The notes under the pieces are model-generated. The model saw only the letters and a program-made list of their open reading frames with translations, made no database searches and was not told where the DNA came from. Made by a program: the position numbers and the translations under genes. From the NCBI GenBank assembly GCA_963805605.1, contig CAWDUX010000002.1, positions 1,674,001 through 1,738,000 of the forward strand: a DNA stretch of 64,000 nt. Reading direction: 5' to 3'. Source of the stretch: Actinocatenispora sp963805605. GTDB taxonomy: Bacteria > Actinomycetota > Actinomycetes > Mycobacteriales > Micromonosporaceae. This document shows positions 34,164 through 42,218 of this stretch, one piece after another. The number at the start of each line of letters is the position of its first letter. Position 1 is the stretch's first letter.

Positions 34164-34850
34164 GTGGCCCGTAAGAAGCGCGCCTATCTGCCGTTCCTGC
34201 TGGTACTCGTGGTTGCCGTCGGGGCCGCAATGCTGGCCCGTAACCACAGCAAGCTCGGGGTCGATATACCGGGCGCGTCCGGTGGGGGCGCCAGTACTGC
34301 GCCGAGCGCGCCGGCCGCCAAGCAGTCGTTGGCGCAGCTGAAGAAGCTGAGAGTGGCCGATCCGTTGCCGATGGCCGGGTACAGCCGGGAGAAGTTCCCG
34401 CACTGGATCGACCAGTCGGGCGGCTGCGACACCCGCGAGGTGGTGCTGAAGCGCGACGGTAAGCAGGTCAAGGAGTCGAAGGGCTGCCACCCGACCAGCG
34501 GGCACTGGAACAGCCAGTACGACAACAAGGTGATCAGCGATCCGGGCGATCTGGACATCGACCATGTGGTGCCGTTGGCCAACGCGTGGCGTTCCGGCGC
34601 GAAGAACTGGACCACGGACAAGCGCAAGCAGTTCGCCAACGATCTGAAGGACCCCCAGTTGGTCGCGGTGTCGGCGAAGAGCAACCGGTCGAAGGGTGAC
34701 CAGGACCCGTCGACCTGGAAACCGCCGTACGAGGGTGACTGGTGCACGTACGCACGCAGCTGGATCTCGGTGAAGTCGCGGTGGGAGCTGACCGTCACCG
34801 CGAAGGAGAGGACGGCGCTGACCGACATGCTCGGCCACTGCAAGGGCTAG
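34164..34850 (+). CDS. Membrane-anchored or secreted HNH-family nuclease (DUF1524-like)
   Basis: Predicted extracytoplasmic endonuclease of 228 residues. A basic start and a hydrophobic segment (about 7-27) lack an obvious signal-peptidase site, so it may stay anchored; a Gly/Ser/Ala linker follows. The nuclease core has LDIDHVVPLANAW (Asp-His-beta-beta-alpha metal site) and DPQLVAVSAKSNRSKGDQDPSTWKPP, the conserved Asn/Lys-rich part. Four cysteines could form disulfides. GTG 34164 has GATGAGG upstream. A paralogue with a cleavable signal peptide follows at 35019. Confidence 0.9.
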   Translation: MARKKRAYLPFLLVLVVAVGAAMLARNHSKLGVDIPGASGGGASTAPSAPAAKQSLAQLKKLRVADPLPMAGYSREKFPHWIDQSGGCDTREVVLKRDGKQVKESKGCHPTSGHWNSQYDNKVISDPGDLDIDHVVPLANAWRSGAKNWTTDKRKQFANDLKDPQLVAVSAKSNRSKGDQDPSTWKPPYEGDWCTYARSWISVKSRWELTVTAKERTALTDMLGHCKG

Positions 34851-34875
34851 ATCGCGGCACGGCGGCATAACAAGG

Positions 34876-34912
34876 AGCGATGGGCCGGACCGTAACGGTC
34901 CGGCCCATCGCT
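34876..34912 (+). terminator. Strong rho-independent-like terminator
   Basis: Perfect 17-bp arms AGCGATGGGCCGGACCG / CGGTCCGGCCCATCGCT with a TAA loop, followed by CTTTGTT. Confidence 0.9.
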
Positions 34913-35018
34913 CTTTGTTCAACTACCTGTAAGTAACTTAAACTGTCTGTTTCTTTCGTTTTGCCACCTAACGGGGCATGATATCTACAACATTTCATAC
35001 CACGATGGAGGTGGACAC

Positions 35019-35651
35019 ATGCGCATGAGACGGATCTTGGGCATGGCACTGGCGGCCGGAGCGGTCGCTGTACTCGGGCTTGCCACCCCGGCAGCCGCCT
35101 ACCCCCCGCCACCGCCGTCGGCCGCCACCTCGGCCGCACACCTGGCCACGCTGACGGTCGCCGCCCCGCTGTCCATGACCGGCTACAGCCGCGACCTGTT
35201 CCCGCACTGGATCAGCCAGGGCAACAACTGCAGCACCCGCGAGGTCGTACTCAAGCGTGACGGCACCAACGTGACGGTCGGCTCGGACTGCTACCCCACC
35301 AGCGGCAGCTGGTACAGCGTGTACGACCAGACCACCACCACCGTGCCCAGCAAGGTGCAGATCGACCACATGGTGCCGCTGGCCGACGCGTGGCGTTCCG
35401 GCGCGAAGAACTGGACCACCCCGCAGCGGCAGGCGTTCGCCAACGACCTGACCAACCCGCAGCTGATCGCCGTGTCGGCGTCCAGCAACGAGTCCAAGGG
35501 CGACCAGGACCCGTCGGAGTGGATGCCGCCGAACACCGGCGAATGGTGCTACTACGTGCGGAACTGGATCCAGGTGAAGTACTACTACCACCTGACCATC
35601 ACCAGCGCCGAGAAGTCGACGTTGTCCAGCACCCTGAGCAGCAGCTGCTGA
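35019..35651 (+). CDS. Secreted HNH-family nuclease (DUF1524-like), paralogue of the preceding gene
   Basis: Exported endonuclease of 210 residues with a classical signal peptide (MRMRRILGMALAAG...ATPAAA, cleavage near residue 27) and then a Pro-rich linker. The catalytic motif is VQIDHMVPLADAW, followed by NPQLIAVSASSNESKGDQDPSEWMPP. It is clearly a tandem duplicate of the upstream gene but carries a cleavable signal peptide, suggesting release into the medium. GGAGG lies upstream of ATG 35019. The 100-bp gap before it is unusually AT-rich (GTAAGTAACTTAAACTG, TTTCTTTCGTTTT) and probably holds its own promoter. Likely role: extracellular DNA or RNA scavenging. Confidence 0.93.
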   Translation: MRMRRILGMALAAGAVAVLGLATPAAAYPPPPPSAATSAAHLATLTVAAPLSMTGYSRDLFPHWISQGNNCSTREVVLKRDGTNVTVGSDCYPTSGSWYSVYDQTTTTVPSKVQIDHMVPLADAWRSGAKNWTTPQRQAFANDLTNPQLIAVSASSNESKGDQDPSEWMPPNTGEWCYYVRNWIQVKYYYHLTITSAEKSTLSSTLSSSC

Positions 35652-35705
35652 CTCTTCTACCGGTCCCTCACCGAGCCTTTCCCCTACCGGGCCCGGAGCA
35701 CGCGG

Positions 35706-35736
35706 ACGCGGTACGCCATCGGATGGCGTACCGCGT
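35706..35736 (+). terminator. Terminator after the secreted nuclease
   Basis: Perfect 14-bp arms ACGCGGTACGCCAT / ATGGCGTACCGCGT with a 3-nt loop, followed by TCTT. Confidence 0.75.
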
Positions 35737-35798
35737 TCTTGCGACGGCCATCCGACTCAACGGTGGCGCGGTACGCCGCCGACCGGCACGATCAGTGC

Positions 35799-36071
35799 AT
35801 GAGCCAGTCGTATTCAGATGATTTCACCACCGGTCAGGGCGGCGTGTTCACCGACGAGGTCGGCGTGATCACCGGGCCGGTGACGCTGCGTACCGAGGTG
35901 GTCGAGGGCGGCGCGCTGACCTTGAAGGTGCAGTACAAGGACGCCGCCGAGTGGTACACGGTGACCGGCGGCCGCTGCACCCTGCACGACCCCGACGACG
36001 CCGAGCCGGTGCACCAGCTGGTCCTGGGCGTACTGGCCCGTGGCGGCGAGGGCGACAACACCGCCGGTTGA
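35799..36071 (+). CDS. Small hypothetical protein, 90 aa
   Basis: Acidic beta-rich protein of 90 residues starting MSQSYSDDFTTGQGGVFTDEVG. No signal peptide, transmembrane segment or known family. ATG 35799 lacks a clear Shine-Dalgarno. It converges on the aldolase gene with only 8 bp between stops. Codon use is like its neighbours, so it is probably real. Confidence 0.6.
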   Translation: MSQSYSDDFTTGQGGVFTDEVGVITGPVTLRTEVVEGGALTLKVQYKDAAEWYTVTGGRCTLHDPDDAEPVHQLVLGVLARGGEGDNTAG

Positions 36072-36079
36072 TCCGGGTC

Positions 36080-36727
36080 TCAGGACCACTCACCTGGCTG
36101 GCCGTACCCGGCCAACCGCTGGGTGGCGTCGGCCATCTCCGCGCCGTCCAGCAGCCGCGCGGGGCGGCCGGAGCCCAGCACCCGCAGCGCCACCTCGCAG
36201 ACGTACTCCAGGTACAGCGCCCGCTGGTACGCAGCGTCCAGGGTGTCGCCGATGGTGACCGCGCCGTGGTTGCCGAGCAGGCAGGCGGACCGGTCGGCCA
36301 GCGCCCGCACCATGCCCTCGGCCAGTTCCGGCGTGCCGTACGCCGCGTACGGCGCGACGCTCACTCCGCCGCCGAAGAGCCCCAGGTAGTAGTGCACCGG
36401 CGGGACCTCCGGCACGAGACAGGACAGCGCGGTGGCGGCGACCGAGTGGGTGTGCACGACCGCGCCGGTGCGGCGGGCGGCGTAGCAGGCCAGGTGCATC
36501 GGCGCCTCGCTGGTCGGGGCCAGCGGCGCGTCGACCGGGCTGCCGTCCAGTCGGTGTACGCCGACCTGCTCGACGGTCAGGGTCTGGTAGTCGACCCCGG
36601 TGGGGGTGACGGCCATCAGGTCGTCGACCCGGACACTGACGTTGCCGGCGGTACCGACCACCAGTCGTTCGGCGCTCAGTCGCCGGCAGCATGCCACGAT
36701 GGCGGCCCGTTGTGCGCCGAGCAGCAT
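36080..36727 (-). CDS. Class II aldolase/adducin family protein (fuculose-phosphate aldolase-like)
   Basis: Zinc-dependent aldolase or epimerase of 215 residues. The catalytic Glu74 (SEAPMH) and the metal ligands His92, His94 (VVHTHS) and His154 (LGNHGAV) are present. GTAGNVSVRVDD and TPTGVDY are the phosphate-binding segments. It probably cleaves a ketose 1-phosphate such as fuculose or rhamnulose phosphate, or is a methylthioribulose-phosphate dehydratase relative; substrate undetermined. It lies 28 bp downstream of the exporter gene on the same strand. Confidence 0.92.
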   Translation of the reverse strand: MLLGAQRAAIVACCRRLSAERLVVGTAGNVSVRVDDLMAVTPTGVDYQTLTVEQVGVHRLDGSPVDAPLAPTSEAPMHLACYAARRTGAVVHTHSVAATALSCLVPEVPPVHYYLGLFGGGVSVAPYAAYGTPELAEGMVRALADRSACLLGNHGAVTIGDTLDAAYQRALYLEYVCEVALRVLGSGRPARLLDGAEMADATQRLAGYGQPGEWS

Positions 36728-36755
36728 GTCGTCCCCTCCGGGATTGTCGAGCGGG

Positions 36756-38255
36756 TCAGTGCTGGTGGGCCGTCGGATCTGCGTCGGCCGGTCGGCCGGC
36801 CTCGACCGGCGGGCACAGCTCGCACGCCACGTGGCGTTCCGGTGCGCGTTCCTCGCCCACCGGCTCGGGGTGCCGAACGAGCGCGGCGGCCAGCACGCTA
36901 CCCGCCCAGAACAGGCCGGTGCAGCACAGCATGGCGATCCGGAACCCGTGCTGGAACTCGGTCGGCTGCCGGTAGGAGGCCCCGGACAGCCCCGCGATCA
37001 GCGGCAACGCCGCGACCGCGAGCAGCCCGGCGGCGCGGGCGACGGCGTTGTTGACGCCGCTGGCCACTCCGGCGTGCCGTACTTCGGCGGCGGCCAGCAC
37101 GGTCGCGGTCAGCGGCGCCACCACCGCGGTCATGCCCAGGCTGAGCAGCAGTACGGCCGGCAGCACGTCGGTCAGGTAGTTGGCGCCCGGGCCGATCCGC
37201 AACATCGCCAGGGTGCCCAGCCCGGCCACGGCCGGGCCGCCGATCAGCTGCCAGCGCGGGCCGTGCCGCTGCGCGATGCTGCCCGAGGTTGCCGACAGCA
37301 GCAGCATCATCAGGGTGAACGGCAGCAACGAGATCCCCGCTTCCAGCGCCGAGAAGCCGGCCACCGTCTGCAGCTCCACCACCACGAAGAACAGCATGCC
37401 GCCGAGTGCGGCGTACACCATGAAGGTGACCATGTTGACGGCGCTGAAGGTCACCGAACGGAACAGGTCCGGTGGCAGCATCGGGTGCGCGCGACGCCGC
37501 TCCAGCACCACGAACGCGGCCAGGCCGACGACTCCGATCAGTACGGCGCCGAGCACCACCGGTGACGCCCCCTGGTCCGGCGCCTCGACCAGCGCGTACG
37601 TCACTCCGGCCAGGCCGAGGGCGCCGATCGCGGCACCCGCCAGGTCGAAGTGCTGGGCACGGTCGTCGCGGCTCTCCGGGACGAACCGCAGCGCCGCCAC
37701 GATCACCAGTGCGGCCAGCGGCAGATTGAGGTAGAAGACGTAGCGCCAGCTGGCCGCGTCCACCAGCCAGCCGCCGAGGAACGGTCCGATGGCGGTGGCC
37801 ACACCGCCCAGACCGGACCAGGCGCCGATGGCCTTCGCCCGGTCCTCGGGCCGGTAGGTGGCCTGGATGAGCGCCAGCGAACCGGGGGCGAGCAGCGCAC
37901 CGCCGACGCCCTGCAGCAGTCGGGCGCCGATCAGGAAGGGCATGGTGGGCGCGATCCCGCAGAGGGCCGAGGCGCCGGCGAACCAGATGATGCCGATCAG
38001 CAGGATCCGGCGACGCCCGTACCGGTCCCCGAGCGAGCCTCCGAGCAGGATCAGCGCGGCCAGGGTCAGGGTGTACCCGGTGATCGTCCACTGTAGACCG
38101 GCGAGGGTGGCGTGCAGGTCCCGGCCGATGGCCGGTAGCGCGACGTTGACCACCGTCGAGTCGAGCATGGCCATGCCGGAGGCGAGCACGGTGGCGAGCA
38201 GTACGCCACGGCCTCTCGAACTGGCCAGGACCACCGTTCCGGCTGGGGAACTCAC
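36756..38255 (-). CDS. DHA2-family (EmrB/QacA) MFS exporter
   Basis: Drug:proton antiporter of 499 residues with about 14 hydrophobic segments. The family signatures MAMLDSTVVNVALPAIGRDL (TM1) and GGSLGDRYGRRRILLIG (loop 2-3) are clear, and AIGPFLGGWLVDAASWRYVFYLNLP is the TM5 antiporter motif C region. The C-terminal tail is hydrophilic. The start is taken as GTG 38255; the frame is open further upstream without family similarity. Substrate unknown. Confidence 0.9.
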   Translation of the reverse strand: MSSPAGTVVLASSRGRGVLLATVLASGMAMLDSTVVNVALPAIGRDLHATLAGLQWTITGYTLTLAALILLGGSLGDRYGRRRILLIGIIWFAGASALCGIAPTMPFLIGARLLQGVGGALLAPGSLALIQATYRPEDRAKAIGAWSGLGGVATAIGPFLGGWLVDAASWRYVFYLNLPLAALVIVAALRFVPESRDDRAQHFDLAGAAIGALGLAGVTYALVEAPDQGASPVVLGAVLIGVVGLAAFVVLERRRAHPMLPPDLFRSVTFSAVNMVTFMVYAALGGMLFFVVVELQTVAGFSALEAGISLLPFTLMMLLLSATSGSIAQRHGPRWQLIGGPAVAGLGTLAMLRIGPGANYLTDVLPAVLLLSLGMTAVVAPLTATVLAAAEVRHAGVASGVNNAVARAAGLLAVAALPLIAGLSGASYRQPTEFQHGFRIAMLCCTGLFWAGSVLAAALVRHPEPVGEERAPERHVACELCPPVEAGRPADADPTAHQH

Positions 38256-38481
38256 GGGGTCAACGATGCCACCCGGGCCCCGCGACGACACCCGATACCA
38301 GCGTGGGAGCTGGTGCGGTGTGGCGAAGTCCGCGGCGGAGTGCAAGAGTAACGAGCCAAGTAGGAGTCGACTCACCTCGCGGAGCGCGCACAAGGCAGTG
38401 CCCTCCGTGTTCGTGACGTTCAGTGACAGGGACCCGGCAGGCCCTCGCCCTTCCCGGCGCGGCCTCCGGTGGGAGGGAAGC

Positions 38482-39441
38482 ATGAACGACAGGAAGACCG
38501 CCGGCCTGCACCGCCGAGCGTCCATCGTGGCCGTGGCGCTGGTCGGGGTGGCCATGGCCGCCGCCGGGTGCGGCGGCAACACCGCGGCCCCGGGCGGCAG
38601 CGGCGACAAGTCGGGCGGCAGTAAGGGCGGCAGCTCCTTCGACAAGATCATCGCCTCCGCGCCGGTGGCGAAAACCCTGCCGGACAGCCCCACCCTGAAG
38701 AAGATCAAGGCAGACGGCAAGCTGGTCTACGGCGGCACCGCCACCGCGCCGCTGTTCTCCCTCAAGGACCCGACCACCGGTTCACTCACCGGCTTCGACG
38801 CCGGCCTGGCCCAGATGCTGGCCAAGTACATCACCGGCAAGCCTTCCGTGGACATGAAGCAGGTCCAGGTGGAGACCCGGGAGACGCTGCTGCAGAACCA
38901 CTCGGTCAACGCCGTGTTCGCCACGTACACGATCACCCCGGACCGGGCCAAGAAAATCGCCTTCGCCGGCCCGTACTACTCCTCCGGTGACGCGATCCTG
39001 GTGAAGAAGGACAACAGTTCGATCACCAAGGTCAGCGACCTGAACGGCAAGAAGGTCGCCACCGAGTCCAGCTCCACCGCCGCCAACGACCTGGCGAAGT
39101 ACGCGCCGAAGGCCAAGGTGCAGCTGTTCGAGGAGAACAACGACTGTCTGCAGGCTGTGCAGCAGGGCCGGGTCGACGCGTACGTGCTCGACCAGGGCAT
39201 CCTGATCGGCGACGCCAGCACCAACTCCGACGTGAAGGTGGTCGGGCAGCCGTTCACCGCCGAGCCGTACGGCATCGGGGTGGCCAAGGACGACCCGGCG
39301 ATGAAGAAGTTCGTCAACGACTGGCTCACCAAGATCGTGCAGGACGGCACCTGGGCGAAGCTGTGGAAGGCCACGATCGGCACCGTCGTCTCCGGTGACG
39401 CGCCGACGGCACCGAAGATCGGTTCGGTTCCGGGTTCCTGA
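38482..39441 (+). CDS. Glutamate-type ABC transporter substrate-binding lipoprotein
   Basis: Periplasmic-binding-like lipoprotein of 319 residues. The signal peptide ends in a lipobox with Cys30 (AAAGCGG). The SBP_bac_3 fold is recognisable: KLVYGGTATAPLFSLKDPTTGSLTGFDAGLAQMLA, then TYTITPDRAKKIAFAGPYYSSGDAILVKK. The closest match in memory is actinobacterial GluB for glutamate/glutamine uptake. ATG 38482 has GGGAGG upstream. It is first in an operon with two permease genes; no ATPase gene accompanies them. Confidence 0.92.
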   Translation: MNDRKTAGLHRRASIVAVALVGVAMAAAGCGGNTAAPGGSGDKSGGSKGGSSFDKIIASAPVAKTLPDSPTLKKIKADGKLVYGGTATAPLFSLKDPTTGSLTGFDAGLAQMLAKYITGKPSVDMKQVQVETRETLLQNHSVNAVFATYTITPDRAKKIAFAGPYYSSGDAILVKKDNSSITKVSDLNGKKVATESSSTAANDLAKYAPKAKVQLFEENNDCLQAVQQGRVDAYVLDQGILIGDASTNSDVKVVGQPFTAEPYGIGVAKDDPAMKKFVNDWLTKIVQDGTWAKLWKATIGTVVSGDAPTAPKIGSVPGS

Positions 39442-39515
39442 CCTGATCACCCTGCGGGTCTCCGGCACGTCGGAGACCCGCAGCGGCGTACCGACGTACT
39501 GCGGGAAGGGGAGCG

Positions 39516-40157
39516 GTGCACGTCCTGGATCATGTCGGCGAACTGGGCAGCGCGTTCGTCACCACGCTGGAGATCACCGCGCTCGGCTACGTCGGCGCGC
39601 TGGTGATCGGCACGGTCATCGCCGTCTGCCGGATCTCGCCGGTGGTGCCGCTGCGGGCATTCGGCTGGCTCTACGTCGAGGCGTTCCGGTCCGTACCGCT
39701 GCTGGTCCTGCTCGTGCTGTGCGTGTTCGGACTGCCCTGGATCCAGATCACCCTGTCTCCGTTCGCCGCGGTGTCGATGGGCATCGCGCTGTACGCCGGG
39801 GCGATCGTCTGCGAGACGGTGCGCTCGGGTGTGCGCGGCGTACCGCTCGGTCAGGTCGAGGCGGCCCGTGCGTTGGGCTTCACCTTCGGCCAGTCGCTGC
39901 GCCACGTGGTGCTGCCGCAGGCGTTCCGGGCCATGGTCCAGCCGTTCGGCAACGTGTTCATCGGCGTGGTGCTGGGCACCTCGCTGTGTGCCGCGGTCGG
40001 TGCGCAGGAACTGACCTACGCCACCAAGGTGCTCACCCTGCGGTACGAGGAGGCGCTGGTCTGGTTCGGCTGCGCGTCCGTGCTGTACATCGTGGTGACG
40101 CTGGGCGGTGGCTACATCTTCGGCCGCATCGAGCGGCGTGTCCGGTTCCAGCGGTGA
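39516..40157 (+). CDS. Amino-acid ABC transporter permease (GluC-like)
   Basis: Inner-membrane permease of 213 residues with about five transmembrane helices. The EAA loop that docks the ATPase is GQVEAARALGFTFGQSLRHVVLPQAF. It probably forms a heterodimer with the next product. GTG 39516 has GGGAG upstream. Second gene of the importer operon. Confidence 0.92.
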   Translation: MHVLDHVGELGSAFVTTLEITALGYVGALVIGTVIAVCRISPVVPLRAFGWLYVEAFRSVPLLVLLVLCVFGLPWIQITLSPFAAVSMGIALYAGAIVCETVRSGVRGVPLGQVEAARALGFTFGQSLRHVVLPQAFRAMVQPFGNVFIGVVLGTSLCAAVGAQELTYATKVLTLRYEEALVWFGCASVLYIVVTLGGGYIFGRIERRVRFQR

Positions 40158-40187
40158 GTGGGCTGTGCGTTCAGTGGTGAGGTGGCT

Positions 40188-41042
40188 GTGAAGGGCGTGG
40201 AGCAGGTTCTGTTCGACCGGCCGGGGCCGCGCGGGCGGCGCCGGATCATGGTCGCGACCGTCGTGGCGGCCGTGCTGCTGGCGGTGCTGGCGGTGCTGGC
40301 GGTCCGGCAGTTCGCGGTGAACGGGCAGCTGACCGCCGCGAAGTGGTCGCCGTTCGGCCAGTGGTCGATCCTGCGCTTCCTGCTGACCGGTCTGGGCTAC
40401 AGCCTGATCGTGACGGCCGCGTGTGCGGCGATCTCGATGCCGGCCGGTGCGGCGGTCGCGCTGGGCCGGCTGTCGAAGCGCTGGTACGTGCGCTGGCCGG
40501 CGGCGGTGTTCACCGAGCTGTTCCGGTCGCTGCCGACGCTGCTGCTGATCTTCGTGTTCCTGCTGGCGCTGCCGCCGGCCGGGATCAACCTGCCGACGTT
40601 CTGGAAGCTGGCGGTGCCGATCTGCCTGACCGGGACGGCGACCATCGCGGAGGTGTTCCGGGCCGGCATCCTGGCCCTGGAACGTGGCCAGACCGAGGCG
40701 GCCCAGGCGATGGGCATGAGCTACGGGCAGACGATGCGTCTCATCGTGCTCCCGCAGGTGATCCGGCCGTTGCTGCCGCTGCTGCTGGTACAGCTGATCA
40801 ACCTGTTGAAGGACAGCACGCTGGGCTATGTGGTCTCCTACGCCGAGCTGCTCTACTCCGGCAAGATCCTCAGCGAGTTCGTACACGCACCGATCCAGAC
40901 GTATCTGGTGGTGGCGGCGCTGTACATGATCGTCAACTGGCTGATCACCCGGCTGGCGCACCTGATCGAACGGCGGCAGGGCCGGGCGTCGAAGTTCCGG
41001 ATCCGGCGGATGCCCGACCAGCTCACGGCGGCGGCAGAGTAG
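40188..41042 (+). CDS. Amino-acid ABC transporter permease (GluD-like)
   Basis: Second permease of the importer, 284 residues. One N-terminal TM with a periplasmic extension is followed by the five-helix core. The EAA loop is GQTEAAQAMGMSYGQTMRLIVLPQVI. GTG 40188 is preferred over GTG 40158 because GAGGTGG lies just upstream. Its stop directly abuts the convergent regulator gene. The cognate ATP-binding subunit is not in the window and must be encoded elsewhere. Confidence 0.92.
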   Translation: MKGVEQVLFDRPGPRGRRRIMVATVVAAVLLAVLAVLAVRQFAVNGQLTAAKWSPFGQWSILRFLLTGLGYSLIVTAACAAISMPAGAAVALGRLSKRWYVRWPAAVFTELFRSLPTLLLIFVFLLALPPAGINLPTFWKLAVPICLTGTATIAEVFRAGILALERGQTEAAQAMGMSYGQTMRLIVLPQVIRPLLPLLLVQLINLLKDSTLGYVVSYAELLYSGKILSEFVHAPIQTYLVVAALYMIVNWLITRLAHLIERRQGRASKFRIRRMPDQLTAAAE

Positions 41043-41624
41043 TCACTCGTCCTCTTCCTCGGGCGGGGCCGGGTACAGGTAGAAGCGGGAGCGGATGGCG
41101 CGGGCGCCGGGCGGCGCCTCGTCGATGCGGTGCCCGTAGCGCTCGAGCAGTTTCATGTACTCGTCGTAGAACTCGACGAACTCCTCCTGGGTGAGGTACG
41201 TGCCGCCGCGGGACCAGTTGATCCATCGGTGCTCGCCCTCCCAGTCGGCCGCGAGGGTGTCCACCAGTGAGCCGATGTCCTGCACGTCCTCGGCCAGTTT
41301 GCGCCGGGTGACCTGCTCGATCAGGGCCCGACCCTCGTCGTCGGCCTGGGTGGGGTCCATGGTCCGCCAGGTGGTGTTGGTCCGCCGCCACCAACGTTCC
41401 CGCCCGTCGCCGTGCCCGGGCGCGTCCTCGATGTAGCCGTAGCGCTCCAGCTGCCGCAGGTGGTAGCTGAGGGTGCCGGTGTTCTGGTCGAGCTTGTCGG
41501 CGAGCGAGGTGGAGTTGACCGTGCCGTGCCGGTCGATCTCGCGCATGATGCGCCGTCGCAGCGGGTGGGTCAGCGCCTTGAGGGTCTCCGGATCGGCGAT
41601 CCGTCGCTGCACGGGCTCCGGCAT
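41043..41624 (-). CDS. ArsR-like winged-helix transcriptional regulator
   Basis: Helix-turn-helix regulator of 193 residues. LKALTHPLRRRIMREIDRHGTVNSTSLADKLDQNTGTLSYHLRQLE is an HTH_20/ArsR-type DNA-binding domain at about 14-60. The C-terminal part is helical and Trp-rich, of a type common in actinobacterial repressors of membrane proteins. ATG 41624 follows a TACCCT -10 box by seven bases, so the mRNA is probably leaderless. A perfect palindrome in the divergent promoter is the likely operator for autoregulation and for control of the membrane protein gene. Confidence 0.88.
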   Translation of the reverse strand: MPEPVQRRIADPETLKALTHPLRRRIMREIDRHGTVNSTSLADKLDQNTGTLSYHLRQLERYGYIEDAPGHGDGRERWWRRTNTTWRTMDPTQADDEGRALIEQVTRRKLAEDVQDIGSLVDTLAADWEGEHRWINWSRGGTYLTQEEFVEFYDEYMKLLERYGHRIDEAPPGARAIRSRFYLYPAPPEEEDE

Positions 41625-41631
41625 GACCCCT

Positions 41632-41637
41632 AGGGTA
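41632..41637 (-). promoter_or_regulatory. Putative -10 box for the ArsR-like regulator
   Basis: TACCCT on the minus strand, seven bases before ATG 41624; leaderless arrangement. Confidence 0.45.
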
Positions 41638-41654
41638 CATCTACAGAGAAAACT

Positions 41655-41685
41655 TTGCAGAGAAGTCTCTGCGGTTTGCTAGCGT
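41655..41685 (+). promoter_or_regulatory. Divergent operator/promoter with perfect palindrome
   Basis: GCAGAGAAGTCTCTGC (41657-41672) is a perfect 7+2+7 palindrome lying between a possible -35 (TTGCAG, 41655-41660) and -10 (TAGCGT, 41680-41685) of the membrane protein gene. It also overlaps the -35 zone of the regulator. A related half, CAGAGAA, lies at 41644-41650. Confidence 0.6.
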
Positions 41686-41711
41686 GGAGGCATCACCACC
41701 AAGGAGGGCCC

Positions 41712-42218
41712 ATGCCTCAACGCCAGGTAACCCCGGCCCGCGAGCAGGCCGACCACCGGCGGAGCCTGGCCGGCCGGCGGGTCGGCCGGTTGGTCGGCCC
41801 GGCCTTCGTCCTCGCCGCCGTCGTGATGGTGCCGTGGATGCTGATCCTGGCCCAGGAACTGCCCACCAGCACGAAGGCGCACAACTGGTCGCTGGCCTGG
41901 GTCGGTTTCGATCTGCTGATGGCCTGCGGGCTGGCCAGCTCGGGCATCCTGGCCTGGCGGCGCAGCCGTCGACTCGCCCTCACCGCCACCGCCACCGGCA
42001 CCCTGCTGCTGGTGGACGCCTGGTTCGACGTACTCACCGCCGGCCCCGGCGACCTCGGCCAGGCCCTGCTGCTGGCCCTCTGCTGTGAGCTACCCGTGGC
42101 CGTCGCATGCCTGATCGTCGCCCTGCACACCAGTCGCCGGCCGCGGTCGGTACCGGCGCCGCTGGCCGAGAAGGCCGGTGCCGGATCCGTGCCCGGTCAG
42201 TCGGACGCGGCGAGGTAG
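41712..42218 (+). CDS. Four-helix membrane protein divergent from the ArsR-like gene
   Basis: Integral membrane protein of 168 residues with four hydrophobic segments (FVLAAVVMVPWMLILA, LAWVGFDLLMACGLASSGILAW, ATGTLLLVDAWFDVL and ALLLALCCELPVAVACLIVAL). The GLVGPAFVL..WFDVLTAGP pattern is common in actinobacterial uncharacterised membrane proteins next to such regulators. AAGGAGG precedes ATG 41712. Its 3' end overlaps the convergent isomerase gene by 22 bp. Probably the regulator's target; function unknown. Confidence 0.8.
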   Translation: MPQRQVTPAREQADHRRSLAGRRVGRLVGPAFVLAAVVMVPWMLILAQELPTSTKAHNWSLAWVGFDLLMACGLASSGILAWRRSRRLALTATATGTLLLVDAWFDVLTAGPGDLGQALLLALCCELPVAVACLIVALHTSRRPRSVPAPLAEKAGAGSVPGQSDAAR

